The notes under the pieces: model-generated
The model's input: only the letters and a program-made list of their open reading frames with translations
Database searches by the model: none
Told to the model about the DNA's origin: nothing
In this document: positions 33,459 through 45,540 of the stretch, piece by piece
How the letters are laid out: each line of letters begins with the position of its first letter
Numbering within the stretch: position 1 is the stretch's first letter
Position numbers and translations under genes: made by a program
Assembly: GCF_000464535.1 (NCBI RefSeq)
Contig: NW_006916636.1
Location: 152,295-216,294, forward strand
Direction: 5' to 3'
DNA length: 64,000 bases
From: Endocarpon pusillum Z07020
Taxonomy: Eukaryota > Ascomycota > Eurotiomycetes > Verrucariales > Verrucariaceae

Positions 33459-36204
33459 ATGGGCTCCCTTCAAAGACCTTCATTTTGGTATGAAAGTTGG
33501 ATGGTCGGTAAGCCCGAAGCGCCAGCGACAAGCGCGAGGAAACGCGTTGCCGAAGAATTGTTGCTCGCCATCAAAGATCACGTCTACGACACCCAGACAC
33601 TGGACGAAATAACTCTTCTCATAAACCACGAATGTCTCTGCCACGAAGTCGAAAACTCTGAAAGTTCAAGGTTTATCTTCAGGAGCGCGCTCGACATACC
33701 AGTGATCAGCCAACTCGCGGAGCAGCTGTCCTCTTGTGGGGTGAAATATGTCAATGCATCCTCCCACGTCCTAAGAGAGCTACAATTGCGGGCTTTACTC
33801 TCTGTTGTGGCATGGCTACACCTTCGCGGAGTGACTGCCCACCAGGCAGATTCTCATGCGAGATGGCAGGAGCAAATAAACCAGCTATATCAAGATCTGG
33901 TTTGGCTACCGGAAGAGCAGACTGGGGCTACGCAAGAGGCATTTCGTAGAGCGCAATGCTCATATCTACTTTCTCTGGTAGCAGCCCAGCAATTCGTCAA
34001 AGCAAGGCCCAGGATCAAGGACGCCCTTGAAGTTGCAGGCGACCTGATGCAGCTGGGCGTGGTCGCAGTCAATATTGCCCTGGTAGGAATATCCTTCGAG
34101 CTCCCTCAACTTGGATGTGGAACTGATTATTGCCAGGGCTTCGGAATTGGTAACATGAACAATGCTGTTAAAGATCTTTACGGGAATTTTACCCGACTGC
34201 TGGACTCTACTCGACACGCAGAGCCATCAGACAACCGGTATCACGATCTCTTCAAAATGCAAGGCCTCACCAGGATTGCAGTAGCACTCGAGTTCTACTC
34301 ACGCATCGGTGCCCAATCAGTGGAAAGCCATAAAAGTAATGATGATCTACATACAAAAGCATTGAAATGCTCCAGAGCCGCTGCGGATGTTGCTCTGGAG
34401 CAAGTGCTACGGGTTCTGAACTCAGAGGACAATGGATGTTTCGAAGCAGATCTTCGTCGTCCATCAAAGTTTCGTGAGCAATTGTCAGCGGTTTTGGACC
34501 GGGGACCCGCCAGTCTGGACAGATATAACTACTTTTATGGAATATTGGACTGTGCGACACAGTTGGCTAGCATCACTGATCCTGAGCGATACCCGGCTGG
34601 CTTTGAAGAGAGGATGAGGTTGATCGTCGCAAGGAGCAGAGTAGCTAACTTTCGGTGGAAAGCGGTAAGTAATTCATCTTACGGCGTACCCTCCGACATT
34701 TGTTGACGGACCGGTTCTGCTAGCTGGAAGTCCTCTTAGCCAACCCTTCCTCACGATCCCTGCAATCTCAGCTTGTTCTCACGGAGGCCGGGCAAAGATC
34801 AGGGCCTGAGCTCCAGAAGCAGCTCCGGGACGAAATGACTATGGTATTGGAATGTCTTGGAGATAGTACCAGCATTTCCATCACCGAGTCTTCCTCCTCG
34901 AGACAGGTGATGGACCGTCTTGATTGGATCGAAAGAAACGTCCCAACAAGTGGAATTACCTCGGAGGCTCAGAAGTTCAGTGTCCCGCTCCCCCGTGGTT
35001 CAGCATTCCACAGAATTCGTTTTTCGGCAGCTGGACTTTCCACAGAATGCTCACACGCCTATTTCTTAAACGAGAAGATGGTCTTGATCTATTCCCTGAG
35101 CAACCTGGGTGAACAGCCTGGAATGCAACCAGTTTTTCGACATGCTGCTTCTGAACTTAAATATGCTGCCGCCGCCCTATCAGAAAGGTTTGTTGTGCTT
35201 CTGGTGGAAGAGTCTAGGGTAAAGTCTATACGCATCTTCCGATATGACGGACAGATGATAGATCTGGATACATTCGGTATGGAGGCGGATCGTCATCAAT
35301 GGAATCCAAACAACCTCATCACCATTCATGAAACGGACGATCGCACCTGGATTGCCGTTGGGGGATGGGTAAGACAGGAAGGAGCCCACTCCGGCAGCAT
35401 TAAGATGTATTGCATTCATGGAAATAATGAGATTGCTACTCTAACAAGGCAGCCTGTCTCTTTCACTCGGCCCAAACCCAACCCGTTGACTATGGATTTG
35501 TTGAAAACACTAGCATTCAGCCCTGACGGGAAAAGGCTTGTTTGCGCTACTAACAACAATCGGATCTTGGTCTGGCGTCTGTCAAATAATGCTCGTCCAG
35601 ACGGGGCACCGTTTATTCTGAAGAAGGACATCACGACGGTATGTCTACTCCGGGTAGTTTCTCTTTCGCTCCTCTAGCTGATACCTTTCCGTTGTTCTAG
35701 GACATGACTAGCGGAGGAATCTCGTCGACATCCCTCTTCGAATCTTCCCTGTCCCATCCCTACGTCCTTTGTACAACTCTGCCCTCACTCGAGAGGGTTG
35801 TTCACAAAGGAGAATGGTCCTTCGTCTCACCAATAGGCTCAGCACAAGTCCGCGTGCACGAAAGGCTGGTTCATGATCTTGTGCAACTCAGAAAGTCAGG
35901 GTCAATCCTCGCTGGAGCGGTTTGTCCTTGTGTCGGAATTATCGCCCTGGTAGAACGCCTAGGCAAACATCAGGCCAGAATTGTAATCATGCCTATGGTC
36001 GCCGAAGAGGGTGGTGGGCTGTCAGCCCTTAACCCCGTGCCGCTTGGTGGAGGCACACTGGCCATTCAAGACCATGAAAAATTCAAAAATTTTCCTACCG
36101 CTCTCCGCTTCCAGGAGACTCGAAACGGGTACTGCTTGGTTGCCGTTGATATCGAAGGCAAAGTAGTCAAGAAAGCCTGGAAGAATCCCATCGGAATGGG
36201 CTGA
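33459..36204 (+). CDS. Uncharacterised large protein with WD40-like C-terminal half
   Basis: Exons 33459-34664, 34724-35638 and 35701-36204 give 874 residues in frame. The first 400 residues look alpha-helical and globular with no domain I recognise (LRALLSVVAWLHLRGVTAHQ, LVAAQQFVKARPRIKDALEV). From about residue 450 the sequence turns beta-rich, with one clear WD-like unit, LKTLAFSPDGKRLVCATNNN followed by RILVWRLS. Weaker beta-strand repeats lie on both sides. WD propellers usually act as protein-interaction scaffolds. I infer no pathway. The N-terminal half resembles the helical regions that precede propellers in fungal orphan proteins, but I cannot name a family. Introns of 59 and 62 nt are well formed. 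Confidence 0.75.
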
Positions 36205-36414
36205 GTTGCGTATTAGCTTAAAAGGAACTACCCATACAGACACCGCATCATCCTCGGGAGCGAGGTCTGCCGACAGTATGCACATGGGCCTCCGCCAGAA
36301 TTGCGGATGAAAGATCAAGATAGATGATGTTCCAGATCCCCAGTCACGAGCAGCCAATCACCCGACTTCTGAAGCTACCCTCGCTGAGGAGCTTACTTCT
36401 TCGCCCTTTCCAAC

Positions 36415-36838
36415 ATGTGGAGCGACCTGGACGATCTAATTGGTGGTCATTTCGAGCCACATGCTGTTCGGAGGCTCCCTGGTCGACAGGGGGAGCATAG
36501 CACCAGTCCGACCAGCAACTTCGTTTTGGCACAACTAAAACATCCGGACGGCAGCCCCATGTCTGAAACGTGTACATATGCTTTGTTTTCTGCAAGATAA
36601 GCAAATCGCGGATTCTGTCCTGGCGCCCGATTCTCCTGGAGTTGTCGCATCCTACTCGAGTGGAAAACAAATGGCAAATCAACGATCCTAGTACCTTCAA
36701 CGAAGCACATCCGCGGCCATCTGGCCGCATCCTCAAATTCGTCATTTCATTTAGCTTCTCAGATACCAGCCCAGCTGAGATGATCAGTTCTTTTTCTGCT
36801 CTACTTGGAGACGCCTACAATTCAGATCCACGGGAGTA
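36415..36838 (+). pseudogene. Frame-broken coding relic of unknown family
   Basis: Protein-like pieces follow one another on the forward strand in changing frames: MWSDLDDLIGGHFEPHAVRR through SPMSETCTYALFSAR, then QIADSVLAPDSPGVVASYSS, then ILVPSTKHIRGH, then LKFVISFSFSDTSPAEMISS and LLGDAYNSDPRE. The first piece stops at 36598-36600. The shifts cannot be explained by introns of normal length. The pieces have coherent amphipathic composition, so I read them as remains of one gene, but I do not recognise the family and there is a chance that this is coincidence. It lies directly downstream of the WD-like gene. Confidence 0.4.
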
Positions 36839-38823
36839 AATCCTCCTAGGGGTGCCATGAAGAAACCGGCAGTCCTGCCAGACTTCTCCCAGCGGCAGAC
36901 TTGAAAGCACCTGATATTGCTTAATGTTGGTGCACACTACATTCTTGTGCTTTACACATGTTCACATACAAACGAAGACAACCCATAGATATGTTCTATC
37001 TAATGCCACGTGCTTGGCTTTCCCAGTGTCCTACCGTGCACAATACCCATTATAGGAGCAAAGAAAATTACAGCATTAGGATTAGCATTACAATTATTGT
37101 GTCGGTCACATCTCTGGGTCTAGGCATAGCGTGCAAATCTCTTCTGGCGATTGTGATATGTTATCATGCATGAGCCTCTCATACTAGTATCTAGACCATA
37201 ATCATCATACGAATATCAGGCTATCGCAACATGAATCGCGTCCAGCCTGTGCTCCGTTGCCCTTCCTACCAATCACAGCTTCACAAACCGCTCTCTTTAC
37301 ATGGCTTTGACGTCAGGAGGAGTCACATCTACGTCCTTGAAAAACTAATAGTAAACCCACCGTCCTTGCTTCCTTTGGCGCCCAAAATCGACACATGGCA
37401 TATTTCTCGAGAATGGCCTGAACAACCACAAACCTCAACAGAGCGCTGAAGGTTTATGCAAGGCTATGATAGCCACGATAAAGACCTTCACACGCCCAAG
37501 GCATGCCTTGCTCCTGACTGTGACGGGCCTCAAAGGCTCTGTGTCTGTCCGCTGTGGCACAAAGAAGCATCATCTCTGCTCTACCAGGTCAACGGTTCCG
37601 TGGCCTGGGAATCGAGCTCTTCCACCCAACACTTCCTGACTCAGATCAGCACATTTGGCTGCGCTCATATTCGAAAACTTCCCATCACGCCCTCCACATA
37701 TATCGCACAAATCCCAGCGCGCCATCTCCCTCGCCGGCCCAGACCGGACCGCCTTTACAGATGAACTGGCCAAATGCCTTCAACCGAGCAGATCTCCACA
37801 CCTGCAATTCCTCCATAAAATCTCCCAAACAAAACCCCCCTGGAGCCAAGGCAAGCCAAATCCTACCTGTGGAACCCAGGCGAGGAAGTTCTCATCGTCT
37901 ACGCCATAGCTTTGGAGACAAGAGTTACAAAGACTACCCATGCTGCTGACATACCCCATGCACAAAGTCCCAACCTGGACAGCTCATCCGTTTTTCTTGG
38001 CATGCACCACCCACTTCTTCAATTCCCCTGGATGCCCAAGTCCTCTTCCAGAAAAGGGAAAGGAAGAAGAAACGATACAGACATTGGTATCGCACATGCT
38101 AAAGAAAACCTCACTGATGCACTCGCTGATCAATCGAGTCTGGCACGGCGTCGATTCTGAATGTGATACAGAGCAGGTGACGGGATCGATTCTTTCCAGC
38201 GGGACTACCGAAAATCTTTTGCTTTCCCAGCATAAATGTCGTTCTCGGCGGGGGGGAGGGCCGGGGGGTTTATGCTGGTAACCCAGGTACCGATATACCC
38301 CCTTTCGCGATGGCAGGAAAACGCATTCTCTTGGATCCCATTTCTAAGGCTGTGTCATTTTGGAATCGTATCTCCACTGGGCTGACACGTTTGCAAGAGC
38401 CGATTGCTTTCTACGGCTCGCTATCGATAGGTTTTGTCTTGCCTTCCAGTGCATGTCAGTGTATCCATCGATTCAAATATACCAAACCATGACCCCCACT
38501 TAATTTACCTATCTAATCCCAAAGGTCGAATTTGATTTGATTTGACTCGTTTGGCAAATCGATTCACATGTTAATAAGTAATGTTTTGTTAAGAGGGACT
38601 GAAGGATTTTCATCTCACAAGAAGAGTCCGCCAAGAAAGAATTTTTTCCATTAGAAATGACCCTGAATATTCCAAATAGTACCAAGAGACGTTTCTGCCA
38701 AGACCTCCACTTGACCAATTTGATTTGATTTATTTGACAGGATTTGGTATATCTGCCAAGGATTTGATTTGGTTTACTACTGCTATTGACTCGATTTGAT
38801 CCAGATGGACACACTGGCTCACG
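36839..38823. other. Eroded, repeat-tinged intergenic DNA
   Basis: No intact gene. Several overlapping short forward frames at 37456-38281 (for example GPDRTAFTDELAKCLQPSRS) may be coding debris, without a family. Between 38520 and 38800 the motif GATTTGATTTG recurs three or more times in otherwise AT-rich DNA. Confidence 0.4.
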
Positions 38824-39640
38824 TCATCGGTTTTCCATCCAGGTCCATGTGCTATCATTTACCCCTCCGGGGAATACCTTTGCACCCCATCGTATTACAA
38901 CTGCACCGTCGATATACAATGACGACATGATCATGCCTCGGCGGGAAGGAAAGTCTGTTCTTTCTTTCTTTCTGGCTTGGCTTGGCTTCTCCGTTACATT
39001 ATCTTCCTCATTATTTTCGGGCCTCGGCGGCAGTGTTGCGAAGATACGAGTTCGATGTGGATTGATACGAGAACGGATTGGAGTCATCATCATGGATCGT
39101 GCGGGTATTACGGTTTGTTCCTTTGCCAGCACTACTCGCTTGATACGTTTGGCCTTCTCTTGCCTTCGTATCGAGCGGTATCCGGATGCCTTGACATGTT
39201 CCGATTAATTATCATGACGGATTGAGACAGTATCAGGTCAGTTGATTCGGGACCCAATATGCCCATGCCAACTAAAAAGTTTGCCTTGAGACGTCCTATT
39301 GCCGCCCACGGATCCCTCAGTGGATGTCTTATCTCATATTCCACATTGCCAAGTCTGATCTGGTAGTTCTTTGTGGGTTCCTTTTGTCACGTCCATGTTC
39401 CGTTAGCTCGCTTGGCGTTAGCTCTTAGATTAGCTCTTGCTGCTGCTGTATCGTCTGATCGCCCAGACGTTTCGTTTGCCTTTCCGACCCTTTTGCCCTT
39501 ACTCATACATGCCTCCCGCAGATGGGTGTGCAACTTGTTTTTTGACTGGAACGTTTTCTGGCATTTTCGGCATGTCGCTGACTCACTAGTCGAGAAAAGT
39601 CCGAATCCGACTTGTTGTAGCGTTTCGTCAACCTATTTTG
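38824..39640 (-). mobile_element. Fossil of a Ty3/gypsy-type retrotransposon polyprotein
   Basis: Reverse-strand pieces match, in order, the start of a fungal gypsy polyprotein. At 39507-39572 there is a C2HC finger, CRKCQKTFQSKNKLHTHLRE followed by AC. At about 39195-39296 there is a retropepsin-like segment, RLKANFLVGMGILGPESTDL followed by ILSQS. At 39080-39132 comes EQTVIPARSMMMTPIRSR, the conserved linker before reverse transcriptase. A stop follows the finger region at about 39392, the catalytic DTG part of the protease is missing, and no reverse transcriptase or integrase is recognisable. Boundaries are uncertain and no paired long terminal repeats were found. The family call comes from recognised motif order. 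Confidence 0.6.
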
Positions 39641-39830
39641 CCCTTCACTTTCGTTTGCCTCTTGGAACTGAAAGTATCCGTCCTCCCAGGATGTGTCTTG
39701 GCCCTCTGGCCTGTCCTGGTCTGATTCGTTTGGCTCTTGGTGATGTTTCGGTCACCATTGCCTATGCCATTAGCAACGAGAGCTAATCTAAGAGGAGCGC
39801 CATGTGGAGCTAACGTAACGCACGTGACAA
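39384..39830. repeat. Inverted repeat arms of about 60 bp
   Basis: The left arm (39384-39443) and the reverse complement of the right arm (39772-39830) share TTGTCACGT, CGTTAGCTC and CTCTTAGATTAGCTCT in the same order with small gaps. The arms flank about 330 bases. The left arm overlaps the retroelement fossil, just downstream of its zinc finger. Confidence 0.75.
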
Positions 39831-39839
39831 GGGGGGGTG

Positions 39840-41212
39840 TTCCCTTGAAGACTGATACGCCCTCGTATCATTTCGCTTTTTGTTCCGTCGCTTCTTATTC
39901 CGTCTCCAGGTCATCAATATGCCAATCGACCCGTTCGCTTGGATGATCTGGCCTCATGACATGGAACAGCTATCGCCTTATATATAAGGTTGAGGTGTTT
40001 AGGATAGCCTGGATGTTTGGAATCAGGTCTAACCATTTCGCCTTTGGCTCGCTCGCTATCGCGAACCGTAACGCAATCTCTGCCGTTTGATTTGTTCTTT
40101 CGGATTGGCCATCTGCTTTTGGATGATATGCAGTTGTTGTGTATCAAAGAAGGAACTTCTGGTTTAGGCGTCTTCAGGTCTCCACCACAGTCTTCTTCTC
40201 TTATTTTCAGGTCACTCATCTACTTCCCAGTGAAGCCAAACCCCTCTTTTTGTACTCACGAGATGAGAGACGAAAGCGACCAGGAGAACACCCTCCATCG
40301 AGGCCCTCGACGGTGCCACTTTGCCATTCAATCCGCAAAATCATGGGCATTGATGTTCGACAAATTCGGCCGTTTATTTGTGTAACAAAACTACATACAC
40401 TCATCCGGCATCGACAAGGAGAAAAACCGAGTTGAGCGATAAGCTTGTATATCTCTTTGGCCATTCTGGACTCGTAACGCATTCCAAAACCCAGCAATGT
40501 TGAAAGACCTCAGAGTGCCCAACGGGATGCGCGGCTTCCGGATAACTGTTTCCGTGTAAGAGTGCATTTATCGAAGTTCTCACTCGCTCCAAGGGGGTTC
40601 ATCCTGTGGTGAACAAATCCCAACATAGGCGGTTGGATGACGACTTTTGGTGTTGAAAGCAAGAGTTGATCTCGAACTAAAATGTGGAGTAGAATCAGTA
40701 TATACAGGAGAGATTCAGAAGGACACATTTGTATATGTACATCATAAGGAAAGCAAAAGCTCAAGCGAGATGTCGAGTTGATAAATGAATGTGAGTGTAT
40801 TACAAATAATATGCAGCAGGCTGGTATAGAACGATAGGCCGCAGATGGGAATTGAATCTGCACAAATTACATTGGAGCTGTGTGTTATTGAAGATGACTT
40901 GAATTGACTCTAAAGAGTCGCAGAGCATAGGAAGACAAGTACGAAGAGAAAAGGGAAAAGAACAGTGAAAGTAGTTAGACTGTCTTGAAGAGAGGCGGGA
41001 GTGCTGAAGTGACAGAACGCAAGAGAGTCACAACTCATTGTGCATACCATCGTCTTCAATTGCAGAACGCCAATTTTAACCTGTAGATGATCGCAAGAAA
41101 TCCACCAGCCAAACAATGATCACCGGATTGGGTTTTGTACATAAAGGCAACTCAACATAGTCGGAAAAATATCATGCTTTAATGCTTTTCACCAATGACT
41201 CCATGCAGGGTA
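39840..41212. other. Gene-free stretch next to the retroelement fossil
   Basis: Possibly more retroelement-derived DNA. A polypurine-like CAAGGGGGGGTG at 39827-39839 would be in the right place for the edge of an LTR of a forward-oriented element, but I cannot find the matching LTR. No gene recognised up to the multicopper oxidase stop. Confidence 0.35.
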
Positions 41213-43060
41213 CTAATTGTTATAGTCTTCATCGACCAACGCCCTAGAAAGGAGTTAGCTTGGTGGAAAGAATTCGAATGCGATGTAAGTCACTTACCCG
41301 CGGTGATTCGGTTCTACTATCGTATTTGCACCTGACAAGTCGAAATGGTCTTCAGTATTCCCTGCTGCATTGCCCGCAGTCGCTAGACCTTGCGACTTGC
41401 ATATATCCTCCATGGCCGGATTGATGCGCTGCGATTGCTGAAGCTGGAGAGGTGCTTCAACGATGGTCATGCTCAAACCTGCTGCGACATGCCATTCCAT
41501 ATGGCAATGAAGCAGCCATACGCCAGGGTTGTCTGCTCGATATCGAATGACGGTATAGCCTCCGGGAGCCATTCCCCAAGTATCTCGCCGCATGGGTACC
41601 TTAGGCAATGTTCCAATGTCGCCAGTATAACCCTTTGCGGAAAGTGTGCCGTTCTGTAAGAAGACTCCCGCAGCTCGTGCGACAATCTGTGGAGCGTGGC
41701 CATGTAGATGCATGGGATGACCACTACGGTCAAAATTGTTGATGACCACTTCAACCAGATCACCTTGCTTAACGACCTTAGCGTTTGCGTTCACACCATA
41801 CACACGCGGGTCTTCGGCATCACTGCCTGTGGTCAATGCTGTGTACAAGGACGGCACTTTTTGTCCTATGTAGGTGATATTATTGAAGCCTGCCCTAGAG
41901 ACAGGGTGTCAGTCTGCACAAGAAGACTTTACCAGGGCACATACCTGTTTTGTCCATCTCTTTCAAAAAAACCAACATTTAGCACAATCGAAGCGTCTGG
42001 AGGCCCCGAAAGTAGGGGCTGGCCGTCGCAGGGTATGAGAGTGAAGTCGTCAATGATATCGTAGCGGCCGACGGTAGGGGCCTCTGGTGGGACAGGTTTT
42101 GATGCATCATACACGAGATATCCGGTAGCGTTAGGACGAAGGTATCCTGGAATACTCTGGAACTTGGCCTGGTCCAGGTTCGAAAAGAATGCGTAATTCC
42201 TTTCCTTGTCACTTTTCGTCGTAAGCAACACATCGTATCTCTGAGCAGTTACAACATGCACCGTTGAGACTGTTCTTGGTCGGACATAGATACCATCAAT
42301 GGCAATTATAGTCATCTCATGCTGGTCAAAATGAACATATGCCTGCGCGAAGGCGGCCATGCTGATAATCCGAATAAGGTAGTTCGTGTTTGGCTTGACT
42401 GCAAGCTTGATGTCTTGGGCTTCATTGATAAGCGACGAGTTAGGGATTGGCTCTGCTCCAGACGGGTTCTGGACAGAGGAGAGGTAGTAAGGAATTAGCG
42501 AAGGCGCCTCGTCGTGATACCAGTCGCTGATAGTCACGATAAGCTCTTCGCTGTAATTTCCGGCATAAGGTGATTTTGGGTCCTTGATGATAAGGGGGCC
42601 TCGAAGGCCGTCGGCCAACTGCCCGGATGAATGTGAGTGATACCAATAGGATCCTGGTTGATTGACCTTGCAGCTGGTTAGATCATCTTCCAACCTCGAC
42701 AATGATTCAGAAACGAACCACGAAATCGTATGTGAAGGATACACCGGGCGGTATCTCGCACTGTGTCGCAGTAGGTGAGCCGTCCATACCATTGGATCCT
42801 TCTTGGTAGATTCCATGGAAGTGGAGGCTTGCTGTCTCGTTTCCAAGCTGGTTATGTAGGTTTATGACAATGCGATCGCCCACCTCTGCTTCAATCGCCG
42901 GGTTAGGCCACTGGCCGTTTATGCCAATTGCCGGTCTGAGAAGTTCGCCATCTGGGTTAACGGACACCCAGTGGAGACGCCAGTCGTAGGAAACAGTTCT
43001 AGCATAGGTTTGAAGAGCAAAGCAGAGACAAGCGGCAGGATAAAGAGGTGATCCTAGCAT
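41213..43060 (-). CDS. Secreted multicopper oxidase (Fet3/Abr1-like)
   Basis: Exons 42719-43060, 41945-42666, 41298-41894 and 41213-41243 (reverse) give 563 residues. A signal peptide is likely (MLGSPLYPAACLCFALQTYA). All copper ligands are present: H80/H82 in LHFHG, H124/H126 in WYHSHS, the HPMHLHGH motif at 414-421 and HCHMEWH at 484-490. Leu lies ten residues after the type-1 Cys, as in high-potential oxidases. The three cupredoxin domains are complete. GAEPIP and NPGVW resemble the ferroxidase branch that includes Fet3 and the pigment oxidase Abr1. There is no C-terminal membrane anchor, so it should be secreted or wall-associated rather than partnered with an Ftr1 permease. No iron permease is nearby. 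It oxidises iron or phenolic substrates with reduction of oxygen; which one is unknown. Confidence 0.9.
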
Positions 43061-44332
43061 ATTGAAAAGACTTACCGCAAGAATGTGTAGAAATAGTTGT
43101 GCTCTTAGTTAAGCTACGATCGAGCTATGGTAACCAACCTTCTATTATATGTGCTAGACGAGCCTGGAACTTGCCATGCTCTGACATTGGGTCAACTGTG
43201 GCGTAGCCTGATGTGGTCAGCTGCGTAGGACCGTCGAAGAGCCACTTGGGCTGTATTTGTTAAAGCCATGCTCTGTTGAGAATCATGATCCAGTGATTGA
43301 TCGAATGACTCAACAGTATTATGTGACCCAGTTCGTTGACGTCGATGACTGTAGGTGCAGTATTTTCTTGGAAAGGCGGATAAAAATGGCTATGTGCGGT
43401 GGGTTAACATGAAATTGGTAGGTTTCAAAAGTCAAGATGAGTATCCTTCTTCGCTCTTTCATCTCACTAGGTCGCTTTCCTCAAGGTCTTTCTCCAACAA
43501 CAGAACAATCTTCCTACAACGCATCGTTAGGCTGGCTTCCACATGCCTGGTCACCAGGAACAAAACAGGTTGCATCTTGATACTAGCAACTAGCAAGCCA
43601 GACTTCTCATTTCAAGAACATACTACGGTGAGGAGGCAAAATAAATGTAAGCGCGTCCTAGTAACAGCTTGTAACGCCAAGATAGAACGCCACAAAATCA
43701 CTCGATTAGGACTAGCTATTCTACTCCGTATCGAGTGTGCATTCCACTGGCATTGATCACTCCCTGACACCTTACTAGCATTGATTTGAGCAGCTCGAGA
43801 GATAGGCCGCAGGCACAGCGTTCCAGGCAGCTGTTAAAGCCTCCCGTAGCTCACTGAGCGCGTTGACGCGTTGAATAACTCTTTCCAAAGGGATACGGCA
43901 TTCGTAGGGCGACAGGGGTATCTGTATGAAGGTCATTAATAACAATTTTACCAGGGCCGCGCTGACATTTATTATGCATCCTACCGTAGTACTGACGGAA
44001 CTTTCCTAAGTGGACCACTTACTAAACCGGTCCGCCGGCCGCTAATGCCGTCTTGCGCATGTCTTGGTCTCGGGTAAGAGGAGCTGTCTATGTCAAGTGG
44101 CAAACTTATAGAACCCATACGTGGTAGGTCATCACTTGACTTGTTCTTCACCTTTCTTACTTTTCCATGATGAAATGCTGCTTTGGGTCTGGGGAGTCGT
44201 TCTGAGATTCTAGTACCGGCCAAATATATCTGGAACCTTGAATTTTAGGTTTCGTTGCCGATTGCACTTTCTGGTACCTTTTCAGAGGTTGGCGGACCCC
44301 TTTCCAGAAAGGATTATCGTACATTCTACTCA

Positions 44333-44552
44333 TACTACGGGCCCACGGGGGGAAGGCATCCATAGCTCGGCGCTAGTAGTAACTAGTTGGGTACAGCGCT
44401 AGCCACATGATGTCTAGAAGCTTCTCAGGTGATTGTCCACACTTATTGGCCGCACCAGTAAGTACCGCTTAACCATCAAAAGCTTAGCTGTCTCATTTCT
44501 GGCGCGTTTCTAGCAAAGATACTAGTTAGTGCTGAGCTATGGGTACTATTTC
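44333..44552. repeat. Direct repeat, copy A
   Basis: Starts near TACTACGGGCCCACGGGG and includes CATAGCTCGG, CTAGTAGTAACTAGTT, GATGTCTAGA, AGTACCGCTTAACC and GTGCTGAGCTATGGGTACT, in the same order as copy B. Confidence 0.75.
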
Positions 44553-45327
44553 CTCCCCCCGTAGTAAGTCTCTGGCAGACTTTCATCTCTCGATCTACTA
44601 CGTACCACTCTTTTGGAAGCTGTCAGCCAGCTCTCCAAGATCCTCATCATGGGTTTCGCGGCGGCTGCAGCCATGTTTGTGACCTGCTTTGAGATGCAAG
44701 TCTGCTAGCGTTAGCCAAGTGATTTCATCACAGCCTCCTAAGTGGTTGAGTACTGTGTACAGCACCATCACCATTCATAATTGCCACTGTGGCTTCCGGA
44801 TGCTTTAATCCATTCGCTTGAACGACTTTTCAGGGAGAATGAGATGCAGGCTGTGCCATCGCTCTGCCCGGAAGGGGTTCTAGGGGCCCCTTAAAAGCCG
44901 CCCTGGCGTGACGGCTGAATGCAGAAGACCGAGGATCATGTGTGAGCCTCAACATTGCACATGATGTAATGGTTCATGTCACGCTTTTCCAAGGGTTCTC
45001 ATAAATGGCCTCGTAGAACTTCAGTCACATATTAGCTAGCCCGAAAATGTCTTAGAATTTTAGCTTAACCTACCCAGCTGTCATATGCACCACCACCCCA
45101 TATGCAGGATTTTTAGGGTCCATATCTCCCTTCCTACCAAACCACAAGCTACGAATTTCAGCTCGCTCTCCTTTAACGAATATTCATCTGAGGGCGGTGA
45201 CCTTTGATGTATTGCTTCCAGGACATTTTTCTTTCAATTCTATCTTCAGAACAGGACCAGCAACGTTCGAATAATAGAAATATGCTCTAAGACCTAAGAC
45301 GTCAAGTAATGTGATGCATTTGAGGGT

Positions 45328-45540
45328 GTACTACGGTACCAGGCAGAAGTACCTATAGCTCAGTACTAGTAGCAGCTAGTTCTGATACAGCGCCACATTG
45401 ATGTCTAGATTTTTCTTGGACGATATTCATTAATTACTGGCCACAGCAGTACCGCTTAACTGCTCACGGATTAGCCGGTTCGTTTGTCTGTTTCCTGGCA
45501 GAGATACAAGCGCTGAGCTATGGATACTTCTGCCTAGTAC
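45328..45540. repeat. Direct repeat, copy B
   Basis: Starts near TACTACGGTACCAGGCAG and includes TATAGCTCAG, CTAGTAGCAGCTAGTT, GATGTCTAGA, AGTACCGCTTAACT and GCGCTGAGCTATGGATACT. It is the same orientation as copy A, offset by about 995 bases, with substantial divergence. Confidence 0.75.

Noticed and set aside
39827..39839. Polypurine tract and LTR edge of a forward retroelement
   Set aside because: CAAGGGGGGGTG fits, but no LTR pair or integrase was found, so no element boundary is called.
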